Below the pieces are notes generated by a model. It made no database searches. It worked only from the letters and a program-made list of their open reading frames with translations, and was not told where the DNA came from. Positions 8,428-16,512 of a DNA stretch of 64,000 nt are shown in pieces. The position numbers and the translations under genes are program-made. Location of the stretch: NCBI RefSeq assembly GCF_022808595.1, contig NZ_JAKUCN010000004.1, forward strand, positions 1 through 64,000, written 5' to 3'. Source of the stretch: Microvirga solisilvae (GTDB lineage: Bacteria > Pseudomonadota > Alphaproteobacteria > Rhizobiales > Beijerinckiaceae). The first letter of the stretch is position 1; every line of letters starts with the position of its first letter.

Positions 8428-9203
8428 AGTGCACCGACCGCGCCGGTAATGTTTTTCTCCGGAATCGTCAGGGTGACGCTCGTGCCGTGGCCTTCCACGC
8501 TGTCGATATCGAGCCCGCCGCCATGAAGCTTCAGGATATGCCAGGCCAGGCTTAATCCAAGGCCCGTACCGGGCAGTTGCTTGGCATTCTGCCCACGGAA
8601 GAAAGGCTGCATCAGGAAGGGTAGGTCCCGGTCGGAAATGCCGATGCCTTCATCCTTCACCGTAATTACGATGCAGTCATCGAGCGCATAGGATGTAACG
8701 GTAATCGGTTGGCCGGCCTCCGAATATTTCATGGCGTTGGAGAGCACGATCACGAGCGCTTGCTCCAGGAGAATAGGATCTCCCACGATCGCTTCCGGCA
8801 GTTCGCTGATGTCGATGTCAAACGGGCGTTCGGGCTCATGGCTGTTCTGCTCGCGGCAGGCGCGCAGGATCAGGGCTTCAGGGTTGAACTCGCTGGGATT
8901 GAGAAGCATCCCGCCGGCGCTGGCGCGCGTATAGGACAGGATCATCTCGATCAGCTCGTCCAGCCGCAGGCTGGACCGCCAGATTCTCTCGGCCCTATGC
9001 CGGACGTCATCCGCGCTCATCTTCTCGGCGCGTCGCATCATCCCTTGAGCAAGGGCATTGATGGTCGAAAGCGGCGTCCTGAGCTGATGAGCAAGAAGAG
9101 CGATACGATCCAGCGGTTGGAAGATCTTCCTCTCGCTGGGTCGGACAGCCGCGGCCTGCTGAGGCTTGGAGGGCTTTTTAGGGGGCCTTTGGGCAGGAGG
9201 CAC
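8424..9203 (-). CDS. Soluble sensor histidine kinase (HisKA/HATPase_c)
   Basis: Protein of 259 residues with a HisKA dimerisation domain (LLAHQLRTPLST, phospho-acceptor His39) and a HATPase_c domain (N-box NAMKYS, G1 DEGIGI, G2 GTGLGLSL). No transmembrane segment or sensor domain precedes the H-box, only about 30 proline- and lysine-rich residues, so it should be cytosolic and sense through a partner. The GTG start at 9203 lacks a clear ribosome site; the frame stays open for some 17 codons further up without ATG, GTG or TTG, so an unusual start cannot be excluded. No response regulator gene is adjacent. Its stop overlaps the glycerate kinase stop. Confidence 0.8.
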   Translation of the reverse strand: MPPAQRPPKKPSKPQQAAAVRPSERKIFQPLDRIALLAHQLRTPLSTINALAQGMMRRAEKMSADDVRHRAERIWRSSLRLDELIEMILSYTRASAGGMLLNPSEFNPEALILRACREQNSHEPERPFDIDISELPEAIVGDPILLEQALVIVLSNAMKYSEAGQPITVTSYALDDCIVITVKDEGIGISDRDLPFLMQPFFRGQNAKQLPGTGLGLSLAWHILKLHGGGLDIDSVEGHGTSVTLTIPEKNITGAVGAL

Positions 9204-9563
9204 AGAAAACTCGTACTTTTTAAGTATATAACGTTCAATCCAGCTCCCGAATTAGAGCAGTAAAATGCCGTGTCCATGCTTTGGGCTTTAGAAATGTGAA
9301 GCTGCGCACATTGAAGTGGTTCCGACTGTTCAGATTTGTTTTTGAACCCGTGAAGTTTCGCATTTCCGAAATAAATATGGCGAATTAATAATATTTAACG
9401 CGCGTCTGCGGAGAGTATTATTTTGGAATCCTATCGGAATGCTCTCGATTTTGTGGACAGGTTCTTAGGGTATTCGTCAGAGGCCACACTTTCCTGTCAC
9501 GCTTGAAACCTGCACTTCGTTAAAGCGTTTCCTTGCCGGATATCATAGCCAAGGAGAATGATC
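9204..9563. other. Intergenic region between histidine kinase and csbD
   Basis: About 360 bases with no supported gene. It includes a locally AT-rich part (about 9360-9420) and, at its right end, the candidate EcfG promoter of csbD and its ribosome site GGAG at 9553-9556. It should also hold the promoter of the leftward histidine kinase gene, which I could not place. Confidence 0.6.
9505..9529 (+). promoter_or_regulatory. Candidate EcfG (general stress) promoter of csbD
   Basis: GAAAC (9505-9509), 16-base spacer, CGTT (9526-9529), against the EcfG consensus GGAAC-N16/17-CGTT; one mismatch. It ends about 34 bases before the csbD start. CsbD proteins are classic general-stress products, which supports the assignment. 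Confidence 0.5.
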
Positions 9564-9740
9564 ATGGATCGTGATCGCACTGAAGGCAGCATGAAGAACA
9601 TCAAGGGCCGCGTGAAGGAAGGCGTCGGCAAGGCTATCGGCGATTCCAAGATGGAAGCCGAGGGCAAAATGGATAAGACCGAGGGTCGTATCCAGAATAC
9701 GATTGGCGGCATGAAAGACAGCATGCGCAAAGGCAGCTGA
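9564..9740 (+). CDS. CsbD family stress protein
   Basis: Small hydrophilic protein of 58 residues with the CsbD signature: NIKGRVKEGVGKAIGD, then a second related unit KMDKTEGRIQNTIGG. Members are induced in general stress and their molecular role is unknown. I prefer ATG 9564 to ATG 9558 because GGAG at 9553-9556 is 7 bases upstream of the former and only 1 base from the latter. A strong terminator follows, so the gene is monocistronic. Confidence 0.88.
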   Translation: MDRDRTEGSMKNIKGRVKEGVGKAIGDSKMEAEGKMDKTEGRIQNTIGGMKDSMRKGS

Positions 9741-9754
9741 TCCTGAAGTTCTAA

Positions 9755-9785
9755 AAAGAACCCGGCCATGGCCGGGTTCTTTTTA
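9755..9785. terminator. Bidirectional rho-independent terminator
   Basis: Stem AGAACCCGGCC / GGCCGGGTTCT with loop ATG, followed by TTTTT on the + strand and preceded by AAAAA, so it works in both directions. It separates csbD from the convergent tusA gene. Confidence 0.85.
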
Positions 9786-10013
9786 TGCAGGCTTGCCCGC
9801 TCGCATAATCAGGAAGCTGATATTCTTCTCGTTCTGCTGTTGCTCTAAGAGTTCGTCCCCAAGCTCTCGGATGAGATTAGGAACATCGATACCCGCCAGA
9901 GGATCCGTACAGATAACTCGTAATTGATCGCCTGGGTTCATGGAAAGCAACGCTTTGCGCGTGCGCAAAACCGGAAGCGGGCACTTCAATCCGGACAGAT
10001 CGAGTTCAATCAT
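9783..10013 (-). CDS. TusA-family sulfur carrier protein
   Basis: Protein of 76 residues with the TusA/SirA motif LKCPLPVL, whose cysteine carries persulfide sulfur, at about residues 8-15. Start chosen at ATG 10013, with AGGA about 8 bases upstream, rather than the longer TTG-type frame from 10040. The gene overlaps the 3' end of mobA by 8 bases, so the two are translationally coupled. Sulfur delivery to molybdenum cofactor or to a thiolation pathway is suggested by its company with mobA and mrp, but the partner is not known. Confidence 0.82.
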   Translation of the reverse strand: MIELDLSGLKCPLPVLRTRKALLSMNPGDQLRVICTDPLAGIDVPNLIRELGDELLEQQQNEKNISFLIMRAGKPA

Positions 10014-10665
10014 CGAGGCTTTCCTGCCCGCATTCAGCATTGATATTTGTACGTTTCATGAAGCTCTCCGCCGCATCGAGATCTTCAGGGGTATTGATAT
10101 TGAAGAAAGGGTCTACCTGATCCACGGACCATGATGCTGTTGCGAGTCCATGCAGTCTTACCCAATCCTCCACACGACGTAAGCCTTTGCATATCAGCGC
10201 ATCGCGCAGATTGCCGCATAGGGATACCGGCCAAAGGCCTGTCGCGAAATGATGTCGCGATCCTGAAGCGGCACACGCGATCAAACTACGTGAAGCAGCA
10301 CGCGCCGCATGAAGGCGCTCGACAAGGTCCATGGGGATGAAAGGCGTATCGCCTGGAACGCTGACGATCCATTCGATGGAGGGGTTGTTTCTTGCAGTCC
10401 ACTCCATCGCTGCGAGAAGCCCTGCAAGCGGACCAGGATGATTGGGAACGGTGTCTGGTACGACGGTGAGGTGTGTCTGCGCGAAGCGGCCCGCATTACC
10501 GTTCGCGTTGACAATCATACTTTCGCATTGAGGTTCTAATTTCCGGACGACATGAGACAGAAGGGCTTGTCCACCGAGCTCCAAAAGCGTCTTGTCTATG
10601 CCGCCCATGCGCCTTGAAAGGCCGCCTGCGAGAATGACGCCCAAGGTAGTGGGAGTGGACCCCAT
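10006..10665 (-). CDS. mobA: Molybdenum cofactor guanylyltransferase
   Basis: Cytosolic enzyme of 219 residues that transfers GMP from GTP to molybdopterin, giving the bis-MGD cofactor. The nucleotide-binding signature LAGGLSRRMGGIDK is at about residues 12-25, PGPLAGLLAAM follows near residue 78 and VPGDTPF near 103, as in MobA. Length fits the family. It lies 6 bases downstream of mrp and overlaps tusA, so the three form an operon read leftwards. The MobB partner is absent from the window. Confidence 0.88.
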   Translation of the reverse strand: MGSTPTTLGVILAGGLSRRMGGIDKTLLELGGQALLSHVVRKLEPQCESMIVNANGNAGRFAQTHLTVVPDTVPNHPGPLAGLLAAMEWTARNNPSIEWIVSVPGDTPFIPMDLVERLHAARAASRSLIACAASGSRHHFATGLWPVSLCGNLRDALICKGLRRVEDWVRLHGLATASWSVDQVDPFFNINTPEDLDAAESFMKRTNINAECGQESLDD

Positions 10666-10671
10666 GCTGGA

Positions 10672-11799
10672 TTACTCGATGACGATACGCGGGGCGGGAC
10701 GCGCAACTGCGCCGCCGGACAAAGATGTCCATATCTGCTGCGCCATGGCCTTGTAGATCTGCGCATGCGGTCCGCTCGGATCTGTGGCCGTGACAGGGCG
10801 CCCTGAATCCGAAAGTTCGCGGATCGTCATATTGAGCGGGACCTCTCCGAGGAAGGGAACGCCGAGGCGTGCGGCTTCATCTCTTGCGCCACCATGTCCG
10901 AAGATGTGCGAAGCCTGGCCGCAATGGGGGCATACGAAGGTCGCCATGTTTTCGATGATGCCCAGGATCGGGATTTCCACGCGCTTGAACATGGAGACAC
11001 CGCGGCGTGCATCGATGAGCGCCAGATCTTGCGGTGTGGATACGATTACCGCACCTGCCAGAGGCGTCGCTTGGGCCATGGTGAGCTGCGCATCGCCGGT
11101 GCCGGGCGGCATGTCGACGACGAGTACGTCGAGATCACCCCAGGCAACCTCGCGCAGCATTTGCGTGATTGCGGACATCACCATCGGTCCGCGCCAGATC
11201 ATCGCCGCTTCCTCCTCAACGAGGAACCCGATGGACATGACTTTCAGGCCATAGGCTTCCATGGGCTCGAGAATGCGGTTCTCGAGCAACTTGGGCTTTC
11301 CTTGAATGCCGAGGAGCTTCGGCATGGAAGGGCCATAGATGTCGGCATCGAGAATGCCGACCTTCAGGCCGAGAGCCTTGAGGCCGAGGGCGAGATTGCA
11401 GGCCGTGGTCGACTTGCCGACGCCGCCCTTGCCGGATGCAACGGCAATCACGTGCTTCACGCCAGGGATGCGCTGGCCCTTGGCTTGAGCCGCTGCATGG
11501 GGGCGCTGTGCTGCAGCCGGGGAGGGAGGCGATGCCGCCGCGCCTGCAGGGCGGTCTGCCGTGAGGCTGGCGAAGACACCCTTCACGCCAGGCAGACCCT
11601 GGACGGCCGTTGCCGCAGCCTGGCGAACCTGTTCCATGGCCTGTGCTTCGGTTGGATCGATCGCGATAGAGAACATCACCCGGCCCGCGTCGTCGATATG
11701 GACGTCCGACAAGCGTCCTGATGCGACGAGGTCCGTCCCACTGGCTCCGACCGGTACGGTGGAGAGCGCTTGCAGCACATGGTTACGCGTGATCGCCAC
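10672..11799 (-). CDS. mrp: Mrp/NBP35-type Fe-S cluster carrier ATPase
   Basis: Protein of 375 residues. An N-terminal MIP18/DUF59 domain (about 1-80) is joined by an alanine/proline-rich linker to a ParA/MinD-like ATPase with the P-loop ASGKGGVGKST and the CPHC motif that holds a bridging Fe-S cluster. I start at GTG 11799 (MAITRNHVLQAL): AGGAG is 8 bases upstream and this matches the usual Mrp N-terminus, while the longer frame to 11907 adds unrelated residues. It leads the mrp-mobA-tusA operon, linking Fe-S supply with molybdenum cofactor and sulfur transfer. Confidence 0.9.
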   Translation of the reverse strand: MAITRNHVLQALSTVPVGASGTDLVASGRLSDVHIDDAGRVMFSIAIDPTEAQAMEQVRQAAATAVQGLPGVKGVFASLTADRPAGAAASPPSPAAAQRPHAAAQAKGQRIPGVKHVIAVASGKGGVGKSTTACNLALGLKALGLKVGILDADIYGPSMPKLLGIQGKPKLLENRILEPMEAYGLKVMSIGFLVEEEAAMIWRGPMVMSAITQMLREVAWGDLDVLVVDMPPGTGDAQLTMAQATPLAGAVIVSTPQDLALIDARRGVSMFKRVEIPILGIIENMATFVCPHCGQASHIFGHGGARDEAARLGVPFLGEVPLNMTIRELSDSGRPVTATDPSGPHAQIYKAMAQQIWTSLSGGAVARPAPRIVIE

Positions 11800-11899
11800 G
11801 ATGGAGGCTCCTGAAAGTCGAGCAAACAGATTTCTGAGCATCATGTATAGCCTTGCGACCCATTCGTTAAGGCGTTGCTTGGCCGTCATAGAGGATATC

Positions 11900-11924
11900 C
11901 GAACCAAAACCGAGCCTGTCCGTT
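11900..11924 (+). promoter_or_regulatory. Candidate EcfG promoter of the PNPOx-like gene
   Basis: CGAAC (11900-11904), 16-base spacer, CGTT (11921-11924); one mismatch to GGAAC-N16-CGTT. It lies about 90 bases before the start of the PNPOx-like gene, a family often called general stress protein 26. Confidence 0.45.
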
Positions 11925-12015
11925 GTCAAAACACTCCCTCGGGGCCTGCCGAAGCCAGCCGAAAGCCGCGCTTGCAGGTCGCCCCGTGACGACACTGCCC
12001 AATCAGGAGAGGATG

Positions 12016-12519
12016 ATGCACCAGCACGGCCATAACGATCCGAATGCCAAGAAGCTCTATGATCTCATCAATGACGTGAAAATCGCCATGATGACCACCA
12101 TTGATACCGATGGCACGCTGCATAGCCGGCCCATGTACAACCAGGAAGCCGATGAACATGGCGATCTCTGGTTCTTCACGCAGATCCAGTCGCCCAAGAC
12201 GACTGAGCTTTCTCGCGACAACGAGGTCAATCTAGGCTTCAGCGATCCGAGCAGCCAGACCTATGTCTCCATCTCCGGCAGGGCCGAGATTGTACGCGAC
12301 AAGGCCAAGATCGAGGAGAAGTGGTCTGAGCCCTTGCGTGCTTGGTTTCCGAAAGGCGTGGACGATCCGCAGATCGCGCTGATCCGCGTGCATCCTTCCA
12401 AGGGCGAGTACTGGGACAGCCCGTCCTCGACGATCGTGCATCTTTATGGATATGCCAAGGCCGCGCTCACCGGAAAACCTCCTCATCCGGGTGATCAGGC
12501 AAAGGTCAATCTCAATTGA
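12016..12519 (+). CDS. Pyridoxamine 5'-phosphate oxidase-like (general stress protein 26 type) flavoprotein
   Basis: Protein of 167 residues with the split-barrel fold seen in PNPOx-like proteins: IAMMTTIDTDGTLHSRPM near residue 20 (beta strands that bind FMN or F420-like ligands), DLWFFTQ and GEYWDSPSS at the C-terminal side. The exact reaction is unknown; relatives are stress-induced. Two adjacent ATGs occur at 12013 and 12016; GGAG at 12006-12009 favours the second. A terminator follows, so it is monocistronic, with a candidate EcfG promoter upstream. Confidence 0.82.
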   Translation: MHQHGHNDPNAKKLYDLINDVKIAMMTTIDTDGTLHSRPMYNQEADEHGDLWFFTQIQSPKTTELSRDNEVNLGFSDPSSQTYVSISGRAEIVRDKAKIEEKWSEPLRAWFPKGVDDPQIALIRVHPSKGEYWDSPSSTIVHLYGYAKAALTGKPPHPGDQAKVNLN

Positions 12520-12544
12520 TGCTATAACGACAATTCAAGCAACG

Positions 12545-12568
12545 AGGGCCGCTTAAGCGGCCCTTTTT
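12545..12568 (+). terminator. Rho-independent terminator
   Basis: Stem GGGCCGC / GCGGCCC around a TTAA loop, followed by TTTTT. Ends the PNPOx-like gene. Confidence 0.85.
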
Positions 12569-12700
12569 CATGCCTCTTATTTGCTTCTTTCTTGGACGCC
12601 CCAGCTTGAGTATGATCGGTGCCAAGCCAACAAAAGTGACCCGGAACTTATCCGCAGGTTGACAAAAGAACAGGAAAGGGGCGTTCCCAGGGAGGGAAGG

Positions 12701-13966
12701 ATGAAATCCATCTGGCTTGCCGCCGTCTCCACTGTAGCCTTCGCGTCCACGGGTCTTACCCAGCCTGCCACTCAGCCGCCGACCAGCAATCTCGAAAAGC
12801 TGCAAACATTCCAGAGCACAGGTACTGTCGAGCCTAAGCAGATTCCCCAGGAAGGCCGTCGTGCCGACGCCATTCGCAAGAATCTTGAAAAGATCAAGCT
12901 ACCGGCAGGGTTCAAGATTGATCTTTATGCCGTCGTACCTGATGCCCGTCACATGGCGGTTGGTCCCAATGCCGGTGTCGTCTTCGTCGGAACCCGCAAG
13001 AACAATGTCTATGTCGTGACGGATCGCGATAAGGACCGCATGGCCGATGAGGTGAAGCAGTTCGCTCCGTCCGTCGAGTTCAAGATTCCCAATGGTGTCT
13101 GCTTCTCGCGAGACGGTATGCTCTATGTTGCGGAACAGAACCGGGTGCTGCAATTCCCGGCGGCCGAGTTCTTCTACGAAGGACCTGATGTGGCAGCCGG
13201 CATCGTTGCCAAGCAGGGCGAGTTGATTCCACCGACGGAGGAGAGCTTCAACCACACTGCCCGAGTCTGTCGGGTCGGCCCCGACAACAAGCTCTACATT
13301 GCGCTTGGCCAGCCCTACAATGTTCCGCCGAAAGAGAAGATGGAGCTTTACCGCAAAGTCGGCATCGGCGGCATCATTCGCATGGATCAGGACGGCAAGA
13401 ATCGCGAGGTCTATGCGACCGGCATTCGCAACTCGGTTGGGATGGACTTCAATCCTGCCGACAAGTCCTTGTGGTTCACCGACAATCAAGTCGATGGCAT
13501 GGGTGATGACCAGCCTCCCGGCGAGTTGAACCGCGTCGTTCAGATGGGGCAGAATTTCGGCTTCCCGTATTACGGCGGCGGCATGGTTCGCACCGTCGAG
13601 TACAAGGACGACCAAGTGCCATCAGGCACCATTGCGCCGCAGGCCGAGATGGCACCGCATGCCGCCGATCTCGGAATGGTCTTCTACAGCGGTAAGATGT
13701 TCCCTCGATCCTATCAGGGCGGCATCTTCTCGGCTCAGCACGGATCGTGGAACCGAACCAAACCAGTAGGGGCGCGGGTGATGTTCACGCCTCTCAAACC
13801 CGACGGCACGGCCGACAAGCCGCAGGTCTTCGCCGAGGGATGGCTCAACGAGAACGGCGAATATCTTGGCCGGCCAGTTGACGTGGCCGTGCTGCTTGAC
13901 GGCTCGCTTCTCGTCTCTGACGACACGGCGGGTGCAGTTTATCGCATCTCTTACGAAGGTCAGTAG
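12701..13966 (+). CDS. Secreted PQQ-dependent sugar dehydrogenase (sorbosone dehydrogenase family)
   Basis: Protein of 421 residues with a signal peptide (about 1-24, ending near GLTQPA) and a six-bladed beta-propeller sequence of the glucose/sorbosone dehydrogenase family. Propeller motifs include NGVCFSRDGMLYVAEQNR, ATGIRNSVGMDFNP, WFTDNQVDGMGDD and AQHGSWNRTKPVG. Members oxidise sugars or sugar aldehydes in the periplasm with PQQ. Start at ATG 12701 follows the purine-rich GGGAGGGAAGG; an upstream in-frame start at 12581 would put residues ahead of the signal peptide. The cytochrome c gene 58 bases downstream is a plausible electron acceptor, though a terminator-like hairpin lies between them. 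Confidence 0.85.
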   Translation: MKSIWLAAVSTVAFASTGLTQPATQPPTSNLEKLQTFQSTGTVEPKQIPQEGRRADAIRKNLEKIKLPAGFKIDLYAVVPDARHMAVGPNAGVVFVGTRKNNVYVVTDRDKDRMADEVKQFAPSVEFKIPNGVCFSRDGMLYVAEQNRVLQFPAAEFFYEGPDVAAGIVAKQGELIPPTEESFNHTARVCRVGPDNKLYIALGQPYNVPPKEKMELYRKVGIGGIIRMDQDGKNREVYATGIRNSVGMDFNPADKSLWFTDNQVDGMGDDQPPGELNRVVQMGQNFGFPYYGGGMVRTVEYKDDQVPSGTIAPQAEMAPHAADLGMVFYSGKMFPRSYQGGIFSAQHGSWNRTKPVGARVMFTPLKPDGTADKPQVFAEGWLNENGEYLGRPVDVAVLLDGSLLVSDDTAGAVYRISYEGQ

Positions 13967-13976
13967 GGCTCCTTAC

Positions 13977-14010
13977 GCCAGGCGTGCCGATCGGCACGCC
14001 TGGCTTCTTT
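13977..14010 (+). terminator. Hairpin/terminator between dehydrogenase and cytochrome c genes
   Basis: Perfect 12-bp stem GCCAGGCGTGCC (13977-13988) / GGCACGCCTGGC (13993-14004) with loop GATC, followed by TTCTTT. The weak U-tract suggests partial read-through into the cytochrome gene. Confidence 0.7.
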
Positions 14011-14023
14011 CAAAGGAAACGCC

Positions 14024-14353
14024 ATGAAGATCACTTTTGCTCTGGCTGCTGCCGGGGCTTGCTTGATCGGGTTCTTTCCCATGGTCGCCGAGGCAGCCGA
14101 TGCCAGGGCCGGTCGACAGAAAATCACCACGTGCCAAGCCTGTCATGGCCTGGACGGGCTTTCGAAGAACCCCGAAGCCCCAAACCTCGCGGGGCAGATC
14201 CAGGGTTATCTCGTAAAGGCGCTGACGGAATACAAATCCGGCGCACGGCAGAACGAGACTATGAACATTGTAGCAAAAGACCTGTCAGAACAGGATATGG
14301 CCGATATTGCGGCCTATTATTCCTCCATTCAGGTCGACGTTCTGCCTCCTTGA
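14024..14353 (+). CDS. Periplasmic class I cytochrome c (c553-like)
   Basis: Protein of 109 residues with a signal peptide cleaved after AEA (about residue 25) and a single heme-binding motif CQACH at 37-41. The methionine in NETMNIVAKDL near residue 80 is the likely distal heme ligand, as in small cytochromes c553/c4-like domains. AAAGGAAAC lies before the ATG. Gene order suggests it accepts electrons from the preceding PQQ dehydrogenase and passes them to the respiratory chain. Confidence 0.85.
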   Translation: MKITFALAAAGACLIGFFPMVAEAADARAGRQKITTCQACHGLDGLSKNPEAPNLAGQIQGYLVKALTEYKSGARQNETMNIVAKDLSEQDMADIAAYYSSIQVDVLPP

Positions 14354-14436
14354 GCGGGGGATTGAAGCTGGCCGCCCTTTCTTCGGAGGGCTGGCTTCGC
14401 TATTGTCCTGCCTCCTGAAACGGCTAGGAGCAGGCG

Positions 14437-15729
14437 ATGGTGGACATCGCAACCAGGGTCTATAACCACACCTGGAAAATCGACCCGATCGTCCGGTCGG
14501 TGCTGGATACGGACTTCTACAAGCTCCTGATGGCGCAGACGATCTTTCGCCGCCATCGGGATGTGCAGGTCACTTTCGGTATTCACAACCGTACAACACG
14601 GATCCCGCTGGCCGACATCATCGATGCAGGCGAGTTGCGCGAGCAGCTCGATCATGTGCGCAGCCTCTCCCTGACCCGCGGTGAGTCCACTTGGCTGCGC
14701 GGCAATACCTTCTACGGCAAGCGGCAGATGTTCTCGCCGGAATTCATGGACTGGCTCGAGACCTTCCGCTTTCCGGAGTATCTGCTTGAGAAGGAAGACG
14801 GCCAGTATGTGCTGACTTTCCATGGACCGTGGATCGAGACCACCATGTGGGAAATCCCGGCGCTTGCGATCCTCAACGAGCTGCGTTCACGCGGCGTCCT
14901 GAGAGGCATGGGCAAGTTCGAGCTGCAGGTGCTCTATGCCCGCGCCATGACACGCGTGTGGGAGAAGATCGAGCGCCTGAGAAAGCTGCCGGGTCTCTCC
15001 ATTTCCGATTTCGGCACGCGCCGCCGCCACGGCTTCTTGTGGCAGGATTGGTGCGTGCAGGCGATGATCGAAGGAATGGGATCGTCCTTCCTTGGTACGT
15101 CCAATTGCCTCATCGCCATGCGTCGGGAGGTCGAAGCCGTAGGCACGAACGCCCACGAGCTTCCGATGGTCTATGCGGCACTCACCGACAGCGATGAGGA
15201 ATTGGCGAAGGCCCCCTACAACGTGCTCGCCGATTGGCAGCAGGATTACGAAGGCAATTTGCGCGTTATCCTGCCCGATACCTACGGCACGACGAATTTC
15301 CTGCGGAACGCGCCTGATTGGGTTGCGTCCTGGACTGGTATTCGCATCGATTCAAAGGATCCGATCGAGGGCGGTGAGGAAGCCATTGCCTGGTGGCAGC
15401 AGCGGGGACAGAATCCGAAGGACAAGCTCGCGATCTTCTCAGATGGCCTCGACGTTGATGTGATCGAGCGCATCCATCAGCATTTCAGCGGGCGCATGCG
15501 CATCGGCTATGGCTGGGGCACGCTGCTGACGAACGATTTCCGCGGGCTTGCTCCCAATGGTGGGCTCGATCCGATCTCCATCGTCTGCAAGGTCATCTCG
15601 GCCGATGGTCGTCCAACAGTGAAGCTCTCCGATAATCCGACGAAGGCTCTCGGGCCGGAGGCTGAGATCGAGCGTTACAAGCGAGTGTTTCATGTAGGGG
15701 CGCAAACGGCGCAGCCGGTTGTGGTGTGA
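14437..15729 (+). CDS. pncB: Nicotinate phosphoribosyltransferase
   Basis: Cytosolic enzyme of 430 residues that joins nicotinate and PRPP to nicotinate mononucleotide, the first step of NAD salvage. Signature segments are [12 protein letters not shown] near residue 22, the conserved [11 protein letters not shown] near residue 190, GTSNCLIAM and the C-terminal phosphate-binding part [10 protein letters not shown]. Length matches the proteobacterial PncB group. TAGGAGCAGGCG lies before the ATG. The pxpA gene follows after only 4 bases, so the two are co-transcribed. Confidence 0.92.
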   Translation: MVDIATRVYNHTWKIDPIVRSVLDTDFYKLLMAQTIFRRHRDVQVTFGIHNRTTRIPLADIIDAGELREQLDHVRSLSLTRGESTWLRGNTFYGKRQMFSPEFMDWLETFRFPEYLLEKEDGQYVLTFHGPWIETTMWEIPALAILNELRSRGVLRGMGKFELQVLYARAMTRVWEKIERLRKLPGLSISDFGTRRRHGFLWQDWCVQAMIEGMGSSFLGTSNCLIAMRREVEAVGTNAHELPMVYAALTDSDEELAKAPYNVLADWQQDYEGNLRVILPDTYGTTNFLRNAPDWVASWTGIRIDSKDPIEGGEEAIAWWQQRGQNPKDKLAIFSDGLDVDVIERIHQHFSGRMRIGYGWGTLLTNDFRGLAPNGGLDPISIVCKVISADGRPTVKLSDNPTKALGPEAEIERYKRVFHVGAQTAQPVVV

Positions 15730-15733
15730 GGCC

Positions 15734-16498
15734 ATGAAAATCGATCTGAACTGCGATATGGGCGAAGGCTTTGGTCCCTGGCCCATGGGTGATGACGAGG
15801 CAATGCTCGATATCGTGTCGTCAGCGAATATCGCTTGCGGCTTTCATGCGGGCGACCCGTCCATCATGTTCCGCACGGCAGAGACGGCGAAGCGCAAGGG
15901 CGTGGCGATCGGCGCACATCCCGGCTTCAACGATCTTCACGGTTTCGGACGGCGTGTCATCCGCGGTGACAGTCCTGCCGAGATCGAGCGCATGGTGGCT
16001 TACCAGATCGGCGCCATGCAGGCTATTGCCGCGCTAGCCGGCCATCAGGTCACTTATGTGAAGGCGCACGGGTCGCTCAACAATATGGCGAACGAGGACG
16101 AGAGCCTCGCGCTCGCCATCGCTCGCGCCATCAAGGGTGTCGATGCAAGACTCATCAACATGTGCATGCCGGGCCTCCTGATGGAGAAGGCATCGGAGCA
16201 AATCGGTGTCCGGGTCGCGCGTGAGTTCTTCGCCGACCGCACCTATGAGGATGATGGCACGCTGACGTCACGCAAGAAGCCGGGTTCCGTTCTGCACGAT
16301 GCCGATGCCGCAGCCGAGCGCGTGCTGCGCACGCTCCAGGATAAAGCGGTCCTCACCACATCGGGCAAGCGTATTCCCATCGAGATCGACACGATCTGTG
16401 TCCACGGCGATGAGCCGAGCGCGGTTGCCATGGCACGCACGATCCGCGCCAAACTCGAAGCGAATGGAATCGAGATCGCACCGTTCTCAGGGACGTAA
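15734..16498 (+). CDS. pxpA: 5-oxoprolinase subunit A (LamB/YcsF family)
   Basis: Protein of 254 residues with the family signatures [14 protein letters not shown] at the N-terminus, [11 protein letters not shown] near residue 36, IGAHPGF and VKAHGSLNN. In bacteria PxpA works with PxpB and PxpC to open 5-oxoproline with ATP; neither partner gene is in the window. I start at ATG 15734 (MKIDLN), 4 bases after the pncB stop, because the upstream in-frame codons lie inside pncB. No adjacent transporter is seen, so the role here may be general 5-oxoproline disposal. Confidence 0.85.
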   Translation: MKIDLNCDMGEGFGPWPMGDDEAMLDIVSSANIACGFHAGDPSIMFRTAETAKRKGVAIGAHPGFNDLHGFGRRVIRGDSPAEIERMVAYQIGAMQAIAALAGHQVTYVKAHGSLNNMANEDESLALAIARAIKGVDARLINMCMPGLLMEKASEQIGVRVAREFFADRTYEDDGTLTSRKKPGSVLHDADAAAERVLRTLQDKAVLTTSGKRIPIEIDTICVHGDEPSAVAMARTIRAKLEANGIEIAPFSGT

Positions 16499-16512
16499 AG
16501 CTACAGTGAGTA

